64,000 bases of DNA from Gemmata palustris (GTDB lineage Bacteria > Planctomycetota > Planctomycetia > Gemmatales > Gemmataceae), in the NCBI RefSeq assembly GCF_017939745.1, contig NZ_JAGKQQ010000001.1, positions 7,393,299 to 7,457,298 on the forward strand, in the 5' to 3' direction. The stretch's first letter is position 1, and each line of letters opens with the position of its first letter. The notes under the pieces were generated by a model, which was given only the letters and a program-made list of their open reading frames with translations, did no database searches and was not told the DNA's origin. The position numbers and the translations under genes were made by a program. Shown here in pieces: positions 7,818 through 15,897 of the stretch.

Positions 7818-10019
7818 TCACCCGATTTCCATTATCACGCGGAACCCGATGGTCTCGGAGGGCGAGTCCGGGGCGTGGCCGCGCCGGGCGGCGCTGCGGC
7901 ACTCGATCACGGGCAGGCCCCAACAGCCCCCGCGAATCACCCGCATCTGCCCGCGCTTCGGCCCGGGCGGGTCCTCGAGCGGGCTGTCGAAGTAGTAATA
8001 CTCGTCGAACCAATCGTTCACCCACTCCTGCACGTTCCCGTGCATGTCGTGGAGTCCGAAGGCGTTCGCGGGGAACTGCGCGACCGGCCCCGAGCTTTTG
8101 CCGGACTGCTTGTGGCCCGACGTCATGAACAGGGCGTCCTTGGGCGTGAGCTTGTCGCCGCACGCGAAGTCGGTGGTGGTCCCGGCGCGGCAGGCGTACT
8201 CCCACTCCGCTTCGGTCGGGAGCCGGTAGCTGCGCCGGTGGACCTCTTCGTCCGTCATGCGCGCGAGCTTGTCGCAGAACCGGAACGCCTGGTCCCAGGT
8301 GAGGTGATCGACCGGGTGATCGAGCCCGCCCCCGCGCGAGCGGCTGAACTTGCTCGGGTTCTTCCCCTTCACGGCTTCGTACTGCGCCTGCGTGACCGGC
8401 ACGACGGACATGTAGAACGGCCGCGTGATCTTGACCGTGTGCCCCGGGCCTTCGTAGGTGCGCCCGGAGGTGTCGTCGCCCATCCGGAAGGTGCCAGCCG
8501 GTATGCGCACGAACGTCATGCCGATGGAGTTCTTCATCAACCGGATGGCGCCGGTGGTGGACGTACCGGGGCCGCCGGACGTGAGCGGCCCGCCGCCCGC
8601 CGCAACGAGCATGGCGGCCGCGGCGCCCGCAGCGGCCTCGGCCTTGTACTCTCTCCCGCGTGCGGTCGCTATCGGCACGTGCAGGGACGAGCCGGAGCCC
8701 TTCAGTGAGATCAGTTTGGACCCGTCCGGACCGGCGGGGTCGGGCGGGGCGACGGTCACGCCGGCGAGCGCCTCGACCAGCGCCGCGGCGCTCTTGGGGC
8801 GCTTGTCGGCGCGCGTACTGAGGCACGATTGGAGCACGCGGGCCTGCGAATCGGTGAACCCGGCGGGGCGCAACTCTTCGATCCATTCCGCGCCAAACGG
8901 TGCCGCGGCGGAGGGGTCGCGCTTGAGTAACTGGTACCAGATGACGCCGATCGCGTGGACGTCGTCGGTCGGCGCCGGCGGTTCTTTCTTCACCTGTTGC
9001 GGGCACGCATACAGGCTCGTCGCGGCCCCGCGGTGGGCCAGGCGCTGTTGCTCCCCGCGCGGGCCGCCCTTCGCGAGCTCGAGCGCGCGCACGCTCTCGA
9101 TCTGCCCCCAACCGAAGTCGCTCACCCACATGGTGAACTTGCCGCCGTCGGTGGGGTGCAGCAGCACGTTACTCGGTTTCAGGTCGCGGTGGATCACGCC
9201 CTTTTCTTGCGCCTTGGCGACGATCGCCGCGAGGCGCCGAACTAACTTCAGTGCGGCTTCGGGCTTGGCGCTGTCGTAGCGCCACTTCCACTCGAACATC
9301 AGCCCGGCGAGGTCGTAGCCGCTCACGAACGGCGCTTCGAGGCACGGCGGGTCCGTTTCCAGGTACACCCCGCGCAGCGGGAGCACGCCGGACACGTCGT
9401 TCAGATCGAACACGTCGGTGAACAGGTCCGTGTTGGCTTTCACGCGGTCGCGCGATTCGTCGTCGATCACGAACTTGAGCGCGACGGGCCGGGCGTCGCT
9501 CTGGGTCGGGTCTTCGCCGCGCCACACCTCGGAGTTCTGGCCCAGCCCGCGCAGTTCGGTGAGCGTCCAGTCGTCGAGGCCGGCGGGCTTGTCGCCCGGG
9601 CGGAATCGGGGAATTCGCGGCGGCAAGAACCCCGCGAACTCTTCCGGCTTGGTGAGCTCGAACCCCTCGGGCACCGAGCGCCCGTCGGAATCCGAGGGGC
9701 GGCGGAGGCTCTGCCGGACCGCGACCGGGAGCGCGCGGAGGTAATCAGCGAGTTCGGCTTTGGGGACCGAGTGCGTGGTCGCGAGTTCGGTGATGAGTTC
9801 GCCCAGGCGCCGTTCGTACTCGTTCGGATCGACCGCGGCGCAATCGGCGATGGCCGTGCGCAGGTCGGTACCGGGTAGTTTCTTGTGCGCGTAGTCGAAC
9901 GCGGCCCGCGCGATATCGGGGAGCACGTCGGCGAAGGGCCACAGGCCCTGTAACGCCTTGCGACCCTTTTCGCAAAGCGATTGACCGACGCATTCGAGTA
10001 GGGCTTGCAAACGCGGCAT
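7818..10019 (-). CDS. Ser/Thr protein kinase fused to an FGE-sulfatase (SUMF1-like) domain
   Basis: 733-residue fusion. Residues 1-150 are a helical region with no known match. The kinase domain (about 152-420) keeps the ATP lysine (VALKF, K182), the catalytic loop HRDLKPSN (HRD 277-279) and DFG (301-303, in SDFGWGQ), so it should be active, although its glycine loop is unusual (GLGQNSEVW). A Gly/Ala-rich linker (about 420-495) leads to an FGE-sulfatase domain (498-733) with the family texture: NSIGMTFVRIPAGTFRMG, PVTQAQYEA, RLPTEAEWEYACRAG, GLHDMHGNVQEW, RVIRGGCW. True formylglycine-generating enzymes use a specific cysteine pair, which I do not see in its normal context, so the domain is more likely a binding or sensor module. 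There is no clear transmembrane segment. Many planctomycete kinases carry such C-terminal modules. Confidence 0.85.
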   Translation of the reverse strand: MPRLQALLECVGQSLCEKGRKALQGLWPFADVLPDIARAAFDYAHKKLPGTDLRTAIADCAAVDPNEYERRLGELITELATTHSVPKAELADYLRALPVAVRQSLRRPSDSDGRSVPEGFELTKPEEFAGFLPPRIPRFRPGDKPAGLDDWTLTELRGLGQNSEVWRGEDPTQSDARPVALKFVIDDESRDRVKANTDLFTDVFDLNDVSGVLPLRGVYLETDPPCLEAPFVSGYDLAGLMFEWKWRYDSAKPEAALKLVRRLAAIVAKAQEKGVIHRDLKPSNVLLHPTDGGKFTMWVSDFGWGQIESVRALELAKGGPRGEQQRLAHRGAATSLYACPQQVKKEPPAPTDDVHAIGVIWYQLLKRDPSAAAPFGAEWIEELRPAGFTDSQARVLQSCLSTRADKRPKSAAALVEALAGVTVAPPDPAGPDGSKLISLKGSGSSLHVPIATARGREYKAEAAAGAAAAMLVAAGGGPLTSGGPGTSTTGAIRLMKNSIGMTFVRIPAGTFRMGDDTSGRTYEGPGHTVKITRPFYMSVVPVTQAQYEAVKGKNPSKFSRSRGGGLDHPVDHLTWDQAFRFCDKLARMTDEEVHRRSYRLPTEAEWEYACRAGTTTDFACGDKLTPKDALFMTSGHKQSGKSSGPVAQFPANAFGLHDMHGNVQEWVNDWFDEYYYFDSPLEDPPGPKRGQMRVIRGGCWGLPVIECRSAARRGHAPDSPSETIGFRVIMEIG

Positions 10020-10429
10020 GGCGACGCCTCCGGGCGGGAGAGAGTATTGCCGGCGGCAAACGTAAGTGATGTTACGAGTGTAAACTAATCGACCTTAACT
10101 CACAAGCCTGTACGCGATCCCCCACCGTCCTCACGGCCCGAAGTCAAGACGACGCGCTCCGCTCCGGCTCACTGCACCGGGTTCGATTCGAGGGCGAGCC
10201 GTTCGCACTGTGTGGTTGGGATACTCTGCTGAACCGGGGGTTTCATACGCCCGTTTGTAGTTCGTTGCGGCGCGGCTAACATTTGCTAACATTTTTGGAT
10301 CGAAGGCCTCGGCGAGCGATCGGAATCACACTAAATGCTGGAATTTCAAGCTATTCAGCGTTTTTAAGCCCCTCTCCCGCCTGCGCCGATTGCTAACAAC
10401 GGCTGACAACTGCTTCACAAACACCTCCG
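10020..10429. other. Gene-free stretch upstream of the kinase-FGE gene
   Basis: About 410 bp holding the presumed promoter of the kinase-FGE gene. The only structured element seen is a tandem pair of GCTAACATTT sequences at 10274-10293, part of a 30-bp motif (10269-10298) that recurs in inverted orientation at 55540-55569. Confidence 0.5.
10269..10298 (-). repeat. 30-bp motif with doubled TGTTAGC, copy 1
   Basis: Read on the minus strand it contains ATGTTAGCAAATGTTAGC, and it matches 55540-55569 at 29 of 30 bases. Another TGCTAAC lies at 10391-10397. The doubled 7-mer looks like a binding site for a dimeric protein or a recombinase core; no recombinase gene is nearby. Confidence 0.5.
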
Positions 10430-10812
10430 GTTTCGGGGTACGAGACAAGGAACTTGTGGGGCGCCCGCAAGAAGGCCGCCGACGCGGGCAAGCCGATTCT
10501 GCTCTGGGAAATACGGGCACCCCCTCGGTTGTGGATGAAACAACATCGTGGTGGGCCGCGCGTCCGCCTTCGCCGATCCTGACATCATCCGCATGTGCCA
10601 AGAGAAGTTCGTTCCCGTGACCGGTGACGACTGGTACCAGCGCCGGCGCAAAGACAAAGAAGGCGCGTTCTTCCGCGGCATTGCCGACTCGCTCGGTAAG
10701 AAGGGTCACACGCTCCAGGCATCTACGTGTTTACGGCTGATGGCACAACGACCGCTACAAGAACACCGGCCAGAGCGCGGACGCGATCAAGAACATGATG
10801 TGCGTTGGCCGG
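10430..10812 (+). pseudogene. Decayed secreted or thioredoxin-like gene with in-frame Cys-Gly-TGA
   Basis: Coding text continues across several frames. Frame 1 from about 10452 reads NLWGARKKAADAGKPILLWE. After an apparent 2-bp loss near 10511 the next frame reads GHPLGCG, then TGA (10536-10538), then NNIVVGRASAFADPDIIRMC and on to GIADSLGKKGH near 10705. Another shift is needed to reach GIYVFTADGT (about 10721), and another to reach YKNTGQSADAIKNMM (about 10756). At least three frame changes make this a pseudogene. The TGA lies two codons after a cysteine, as in Cys-x-Sec redox sites, so it could have been a selenocysteine codon rather than a nonsense mutation; this is inference. The protein style (GKPILL, then a redox-like site) resembles thioredoxin-fold proteins. 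No intact copy is in the window. Confidence 0.6.
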
Positions 10813-11030
10813 CGACAAGCCCGGCGATCTCGTTCCACCGCAAGGTATCCGCGACAAGGGTACTTGGGGCTGAAGTGAACCGGCTCTTGGTAGCCGTGTC
10901 ACATTCCGGGAAGAAGCTGAATGCTCTGCCGAAACCGTTACGTGTCTCCACGGAAAATCGAATGGTGCCACAACCGCAAAACCAAGCAAGCGAGGGCATC
11001 GGGACGTATTTTGCCTTCACTCTGACATCT

Positions 11031-11171
11031 GTAATCACGCTGCCGAAAGCAGATTGGGCGAAGTTCTTGGAAGTGTTGGACGCGCCACTGGCGCCGATCG
11101 ATGAGCTGAAAGCGCTCTTCGCGGAAGCCGGGCCGCGGGGTGACAACAAGCCGTTTACGATCGCGGAGTGA
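11031..11171 (+). pseudogene. Fragment resembling the C-terminus of a DUF1778 antitoxin
   Basis: The last 46 codons of an open frame read VITLPKADWAKFLEVLDAPL, then APIDELKALFAEAG. This fits the C-terminal end of DUF1778 (TacA-like) antitoxins, where a conserved Trp/Phe, a Leu-Asp-x-Pro and a final Leu-Phe motif wrap the acetyltransferase toxin. The ribbon-helix-helix N terminus is not recognisable in the preceding 180 bp in any frame, and no GNAT toxin follows. Together with the pseudogene just upstream it suggests a graveyard of transferred genes. The similarity is from memory of the family and is modest. Confidence 0.35.
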
Positions 11172-11238
11172 TCGCGCTAAACCACTCCGCGACTCTGCAC
11201 ACAGCACGTTTCGGATGACGCCGAATTGGTTGGGCGCG

Positions 11239-13326
11239 CTATTTCACGCTGACTCCGACCGGCGCGCTCCAGTGCCCGCAGCGCCCGGTGTTGTCGCGCC
11301 AGCGGGCGCGGACCCGGTACTCGCCCGGTTCCTTGAACACTTCCGGCGGGATGTCGATCGTGCGGCCCGATTTCACCTCTTTCCGCCAGTGCTCGTCGAG
11401 TTCGTACCAACCGAGTTGACCGACCCGCCCGACCCGCCACTCCAGCACCGCTGACGTGTGTTTGGCAGGTGAGGCGAACGCTGATGACTCGAACCGGAAC
11501 TTGCCGCCGGTCCGGTCCACCGTCGGCTTCGCGGGGATCTTGTCGTCCTTGGCTTCGTGGGCCAGGTAGCCCCACCCGTAGCCGCGCGGCTCGCCGTCGT
11601 TCGGGGCGTAGTTCTTGGTTGGGCGCGAGTCGGTGCAGAAATCGACGAGGTACTTGCGGAACCCCGCGAAATCGTTGGTTGCCAGAGTTCGCGTCCACTT
11701 CCCGCCGAAGTGCTCGGCGCTGGCCGGGTTCACGAAGTACGCGCCCTGCGGGTTGATCCGCGGCGAGAAGTTCCAGCGCGCCTCATCGAGTCGGGGCCAG
11801 TCCACTGTATGCTCCTTCGGGGTCAGCGCGGCGCCGAGGTCCGATACCAGTTGCCCCACTTGACCGCCGCGTTCGGTGCCGTTGGCGGCGAACAGGTCGA
11901 GGATCTCCCGCGCGCGGTTGCGGTACTCGATCGCGATCGCGGGGTGATTGAGGCACCCGATGGCCTCGATGTAGCCCGGCTGGTGGTGCCGCGGGACGAA
12001 CGTCATGTCCATGTCCCACGGGATCGGTGCCCATCGGCCGTCGGGGTGGCGGTAGTACCCGTGGTTGCCATCGGGCCGCAGGTCCACGTTGCCCAGCAGC
12101 CGGTTCAGTGCGTGGAAGCTGTAGTACGCGGGCAGGTCGAGGTTCTTCCGCCACCAGTCTTCCTTGGGGTTCGACCGCATCCCGTTGAGGAATTTTTCCC
12201 ACTCCTTCGGCGCGTCTGCCATCTCCTTGGGTGCGTGCTTGACGCCGCTCTGCGCGCTAACCGTCAAGCCGTCCGCCAGTTTGCGGTCGGCGAGCAGCTT
12301 CGGCTTCATGTCGCCCATCGCCACGTACAGGCCCCACAAGTCGCCCGCGAACTGGTCCTTTGCGGACACCTCGTCGGCGTCCGTGACCACGCGCCACTGC
12401 ACCCACGTTGCCGGGGGAGCGGGTACGCCGGCGAGCCGGTACGAGCGCATCGAGAGCACTTCGTCCAGGCCCGCGATGCCGCGGTGGACCGGCAGGTACG
12501 GGGTGGAGCCGCCGGGGTTCAGGTCGAGGCCGTCGCACGCGGCCGGGAACGGTTTGCCGTCGTGGTCGGCGAAGGGAACATCGTGCCCGCGGTTGAACTT
12601 CAGTCCCCACTTGTTCTTGCCGGCGATGTGGGCGCTGCCCTGGCCGCGGTTGCTGTACTGGATGTGGTCGTACACCACGCCGCGATAAACGAGCGTGCCC
12701 TGCTGCTTCTGCTTGTGGGCGTTGCCGTCCCACTGGCTCTTCGCGACGTCATCGGCCCGCGCCAGGAGGTGCAGGGTTTGCAGCGTGCCAAGGAACTCCG
12801 CGGAGTAGTTGACCGGGAGGGCTTTGCCCGGTTTCCGGGAGCCGCTCCAGGCCGCGGGGCCAGCATCGCACCACCACGCGAAGTTGGGGCACGTGTCGTC
12901 GGCTTCGGGGGCTTGCACCGCTTTGCCGCCACGGTCGGTCGCCGTAACGCGGTACCGCAGCAACCAGCGGTGTTTCTGGTACGTTGCCGGGACGCGAACG
13001 CTGTACACGCCGTCGCCGGCTTTCGCATCACCGTCTTTGCCGTCGTCGTGCATCGGCAGATCGGTCCAGTCCTTCGCGTACTCGGCGTCGGTCTTGCGAA
13101 CGTACTTCCCGGGTGCGACGGCCTGGAGCTTCAGTACCGGTTTGGTCACGCCCTCCGCCAGTCGCACGGTGACCAACACCGGCACGTCGGGCTTCGGCGC
13201 GACCGGTTCGTGCCGCACGTTGATGATCGCCGCCGCCTTCTCCGGTTCGACAGCTCGCGCGCCTCCGACCGATGCGACGAGAACCAGCCACGAGAGAATC
13301 AGCCAGCGCCAGTAACAGGCGGTCAT
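11239..13326 (-). CDS. Secreted CotH-kinase-like protein
   Basis: 695-residue exported protein with a signal peptide at residues 1-25 (core LILSWLVLVASVGGARA). Residues about 30-130 look like a fibronectin/Ig-like strand domain with the signature LPMHDDGKDGDAKAGDGVYS. The middle (about 195-480) carries CotH-like features: LVYRGVVYDHIQYSNRGQGS, NKWGLKFN, the NVDLRPDGNHGYYRH motif and WAPIPWDMDMTF, where CotH kinases place their catalytic and metal-binding Asp residues. The last 90 residues form another beta domain (AVLEWRVGRVG, GEYRVRARWRDNTGRCGHW). CotH proteins phosphorylate surface proteins in spores and occur widely in secreted bacterial proteins. Start at 13326 has GAGG 8 bp upstream; the frame extends 15 codons further up without a better start. 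The gene downstream of the 13376 paralog is only 49 bp away on the same strand. Confidence 0.75.
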   Translation of the reverse strand: MTACYWRWLILSWLVLVASVGGARAVEPEKAAAIINVRHEPVAPKPDVPVLVTVRLAEGVTKPVLKLQAVAPGKYVRKTDAEYAKDWTDLPMHDDGKDGDAKAGDGVYSVRVPATYQKHRWLLRYRVTATDRGGKAVQAPEADDTCPNFAWWCDAGPAAWSGSRKPGKALPVNYSAEFLGTLQTLHLLARADDVAKSQWDGNAHKQKQQGTLVYRGVVYDHIQYSNRGQGSAHIAGKNKWGLKFNRGHDVPFADHDGKPFPAACDGLDLNPGGSTPYLPVHRGIAGLDEVLSMRSYRLAGVPAPPATWVQWRVVTDADEVSAKDQFAGDLWGLYVAMGDMKPKLLADRKLADGLTVSAQSGVKHAPKEMADAPKEWEKFLNGMRSNPKEDWWRKNLDLPAYYSFHALNRLLGNVDLRPDGNHGYYRHPDGRWAPIPWDMDMTFVPRHHQPGYIEAIGCLNHPAIAIEYRNRAREILDLFAANGTERGGQVGQLVSDLGAALTPKEHTVDWPRLDEARWNFSPRINPQGAYFVNPASAEHFGGKWTRTLATNDFAGFRKYLVDFCTDSRPTKNYAPNDGEPRGYGWGYLAHEAKDDKIPAKPTVDRTGGKFRFESSAFASPAKHTSAVLEWRVGRVGQLGWYELDEHWRKEVKSGRTIDIPPEVFKEPGEYRVRARWRDNTGRCGHWSAPVGVSVK

Positions 13327-13375
13327 ACGTAGTCCTCGCGGCAGGTGCGGGATGCTCGTCTCGTGACGCAAACCG

Positions 13376-14230
13376 TCACTCCTTGCCCAACACCAAGTCT
13401 ACGACCCAGCACCCGCGCACGTGAACTTGGTTCGCGTCACGGCAGTGGTTCAGGATGTCGTCATTATCACACCCGGCATCCTGAATCGCGTCGGCGAGAA
13501 TCGGCATCGCACTGAAGTCGCGCGACTCGTACATTTGGGCGGCCAGTGTGACGGTTGTCGAGGTGCGCCAATCGGGGGAGAAGGCAACAGGGCGGAACGG
13601 GTTCCCGAAGATGTCGCGACAGATCGCAGGAATGCGGAGTTGCCATTCGTGCGGTCCCGATCCCGCAAGACTGAGCCAAACCGCCTCCTCGGTCACCCAG
13701 TCGATCCCGGACGCCGCTGAGTGGTCGTAGTCGACGTGGGACGCCGTCCGCGCAATTCGATCCAGCGCGAACCGCCTGAACCGCTCCGGCGACCAGTTAT
13801 CCGTGTCGTTGGCCACGAGTCCGGCCGCCCACCGTCCCACCCGCGAGAGGATCGCGCGCCATCCGCGATCTAGTGGCGCGCTCGGCGCGGAGGGCCGGAG
13901 GTACTCGTCCAAAAAAGCATCAACCTCCACGGCAATCAACTTCGACGCCGTCACCACCTCTTCGGGGGGCGCCAAACCAACGAGGTATCGCTCGGTTGTT
14001 TCGACTGCGGCGCGGAAGGCGTCCCCGGTCAGCGCTGGATCAACGGCCCGGCAGTACGCGCAGAGAAACAGTCGCCGACCGCGGTCTCTGACCCAGCACC
14101 TCGGAAAGTGGTGGACCTCCACCGCACCCCGACCCGGAAGGTTGACCGTCTCCCCGACAACCGGCTCCCCCAGCACGAAGCGCAGCATCGGCACCAAGTC
14201 TTCGCACGCGAGCCATTCCGCTTCGGTCAT
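13376..14230 (-). CDS. Gemmataceae-type MTEAEWL family protein, paralog A
   Basis: 284-residue protein of a lineage-restricted family whose function I do not know. The family ends are clear: N-terminal MTEAEWL and a conserved C-terminal 80 residues (CRDIFGNPFRPVAF, DWRTSTTVTLAAQMYESRDF, MPILADAIQDAGCDNDDILN, HVRGCWVVDLVLGKE). Compared with paralog B (28679-29425), the C-terminal 80 residues are almost identical while the middle differs, including RLFLCAYCRAVDP where B has FRLFACACARRVV. The segment has a Cys-rich patch near residues 76-81 but no signal peptide. AAGGGAG precedes the ATG at 14230. Directly upstream is the broken 3' end of a U32 peptidase gene, as in the intact arrangement at paralog B. 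High copy number in this lineage suggests gene-family expansion. Confidence 0.75.
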   Translation of the reverse strand: MTEAEWLACEDLVPMLRFVLGEPVVGETVNLPGRGAVEVHHFPRCWVRDRGRRLFLCAYCRAVDPALTGDAFRAAVETTERYLVGLAPPEEVVTASKLIAVEVDAFLDEYLRPSAPSAPLDRGWRAILSRVGRWAAGLVANDTDNWSPERFRRFALDRIARTASHVDYDHSAASGIDWVTEEAVWLSLAGSGPHEWQLRIPAICRDIFGNPFRPVAFSPDWRTSTTVTLAAQMYESRDFSAMPILADAIQDAGCDNDDILNHCRDANQVHVRGCWVVDLVLGKE

Positions 14231-14305
14231 TGGTCACTCCCTTCCGCCCTCAACATAGCCGATGCGCCGCCGGGTGCAGGCCTGCCGGTTCGTCGCATTT
14301 GGGTT

Positions 14306-14490
14306 TTAGATGGCTTGGAGTGCCCCCCAAGTGACGCCGAGTTGGTTGAGGGCGCGGAGGTGGCGCCAGGCCTCGTACCCGTCGCGCCCGGCGATCACAC
14401 GGGTGCTGCGGTCCAAGAGGGAGCGACCTGTGAAAGTGTTTGAGCAGCACGTCCACGCGGAACGTGCGCGGCCCGAGTTCGCGCATCCGG
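14306..14490 (-). pseudogene. Relic of the 3' end of a U32 peptidase gene
   Basis: About 60 codons matching the last part of the intact U32 gene at 29448-32033. One frame reads RMRELGPRTFRVDVLLKHFH against RMRELGLRTFRVDLLREPPS; after a frameshift the next reads RVIAGRDGYEAWRHLRALNQ then LGVTWGALQAI against RVIAGRDDGHETWRQLRVLN then QLGVTRGTLNLL. The stop codon is preserved at 14306-14308. No start or upstream part exists: the match ends about 33 bp from the stop codon of the DUF1552 gene. It must be the end of a duplicated segment that also carried paralog A. Confidence 0.8.
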
Positions 14491-14523
14491 CGCTCGGCGC
14501 GGAGAAGTTGCGAACAGGAGCAC

Positions 14524-15864
14524 TCACACGCGGGTAAAAATCGAGCCGCTCAGCGTGCCCGTACTGTCTGCGAACGACTCCTGTTCGATGGCCAGCGCGC
14601 GCAGGACGCTGAGGTACATGTCGGACATGCGGGCGTCGTCCTTCTTCCAGTAGGTGCCGTGCTTGAGCCCCATCTTCGAGCCGCCGGCCACGAGCGTCGG
14701 CAGGTTCTTGGGGGTGTGCGTCGTGCTCGCGCCGCTGCCGTAGAGCACGATGGTGTTGTCCAGCACGGTGCCGTCGCGGTCTTGATACTTCGCCAACCGG
14801 CCCAGGAAGTGCGCGAGTTGCTGGCTGAGGAACAGGTCGTACTTCGCGAACGCCAGTTGGCCCGCCTTGTCCCCGGCGTGCGAGAGCGTGTGGTGCGTGT
14901 GGCCCAGCCCGAGTTTGATCGGGAACGTGTCGCTGATGCCCATCCCGTCCTCGCGGTTGAGCATGAACACCACCGAGCGGGTGATGTCCGCGTCGAACGC
15001 GAGCGCGATCAGGTCGAACATCACGCGGTAATAGTCGGCCGGGGCGCTCTCGTTCGTGGCGTCCAATTTCAGGTGCGCGTGGTCCTGCTTCTTGAGCGGC
15101 ACATCGACCCACTTCTCCGCCGCGATCAGCCGCGATTCCAGTTCGTTGAGCGACGTGAGGTACTGGTCCATCCGCTCGCGGTCGGACTTACCGAGTTGCT
15201 TGTCGAGGGTCTTGGCGCTCGCGGAGACCGCGTCCACCAGCTTGATCTGCTTCTGGAGCTTTTCGCGCTCCGCGTTCATCGAGTCGCGGTCGCCACGGAA
15301 GAGGCGGTTGAAGACGCGGCGCGGGTTGTTGTCCGCCGGGATCGGGCGCCCCTCGAGGCTGTACGCGATCGTACCCGTCCGCGAGAGAAACCCGGTGCCC
15401 GCGTCGATCGACAGCACCAGCGAGGGTTGGCGGCAGTGTTTCTTCGTGTGCTGCGCGACCACCTGATCGAGGCTGGCCGTGTTGTACGTGCCCGGCTTCG
15501 GGTTGTGCAGCGGCGCACCGGTGAGCCACATGTCCGAGCACACGTGCGGGTCCGCCTTGGGACCGCTCGGGTGGTGCAGTCCGCCCAGGAAACTGAGGTT
15601 CTTGCGGAACGGGGCCAGCGGTTCGGTCGATTTGCCGAACACGAACTCGCCGTTCTTCTCGGCGGTCGGGAACCAGCTCCACTCGTCGATCCCGTGCGTC
15701 TTCTGCGGCAGCGACATGCCGTTGGCGGTGTAAATCGCGCAGAACCGGCGGGGCGCCTGTGCCGTGACCTCGGCGCCCATCGCGTCGAGCACCGGCAGTG
15801 CGAGCGCGGCCCCGCCGATCCCACGAAGAAATGCGCGACGGTCCAGTTGCGGTGCGGTGGGCAT
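14524..15864 (-). CDS. DUF1552 domain protein, Tat-exported
   Basis: 446-residue member of DUF1552, a planctomycete-rich family of unknown activity within the DUF1501-like alkaline-phosphatase-fold superfamily. The N terminus is a twin-arginine signal ([20 protein letters not shown]), so it folds in the cytoplasm and is exported by Tat. Family blocks are [47 protein letters not shown] and [20 protein letters not shown]. It follows the cytochrome-containing DUF1592 gene by 33 bp on the same strand; this pair is a standard operon in planctomycetes. It has been suggested that these secreted pairs act in electron transfer or polymer breakdown, but the activity is unproven. The stop codon is followed after 33 bp by the U32 relic, so the downstream end of the operon has been rearranged. 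Confidence 0.88.
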   Translation of the reverse strand: MPTAPQLDRRAFLRGIGGAALALPVLDAMGAEVTAQAPRRFCAIYTANGMSLPQKTHGIDEWSWFPTAEKNGEFVFGKSTEPLAPFRKNLSFLGGLHHPSGPKADPHVCSDMWLTGAPLHNPKPGTYNTASLDQVVAQHTKKHCRQPSLVLSIDAGTGFLSRTGTIAYSLEGRPIPADNNPRRVFNRLFRGDRDSMNAEREKLQKQIKLVDAVSASAKTLDKQLGKSDRERMDQYLTSLNELESRLIAAEKWVDVPLKKQDHAHLKLDATNESAPADYYRVMFDLIALAFDADITRSVVFMLNREDGMGISDTFPIKLGLGHTHHTLSHAGDKAGQLAFAKYDLFLSQQLAHFLGRLAKYQDRDGTVLDNTIVLYGSGASTTHTPKNLPTLVAGGSKMGLKHGTYWKKDDARMSDMYLSVLRALAIEQESFADSTGTLSGSIFTRV

Positions 15865-15897
15865 GGCTCGTGTCCGAGGGAGGCGGGTGGGGCGGGG

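Noticed and set aside
6452-8128. 558-codon plus-strand frame spanning the secreted protein and kinase-FGE genes
   Set aside because: It crosses the intergenic region of two minus-strand genes and has Arg-rich text without motifs.
10188-10205. GGTTCGATT sequence resembling a tRNA T-loop
   Set aside because: The flanking bases do not form the T-stem, and no anticodon or acceptor arm is nearby.
11557-13332. 591-codon open frame on the plus strand opposite the CotH-like gene
   Set aside because: High-GC shadow frame: it mirrors the minus-strand gene, which has a signal peptide, a good ribosome binding site and recognisable motifs. The antisense translation is Arg/Val-rich low-complexity text.
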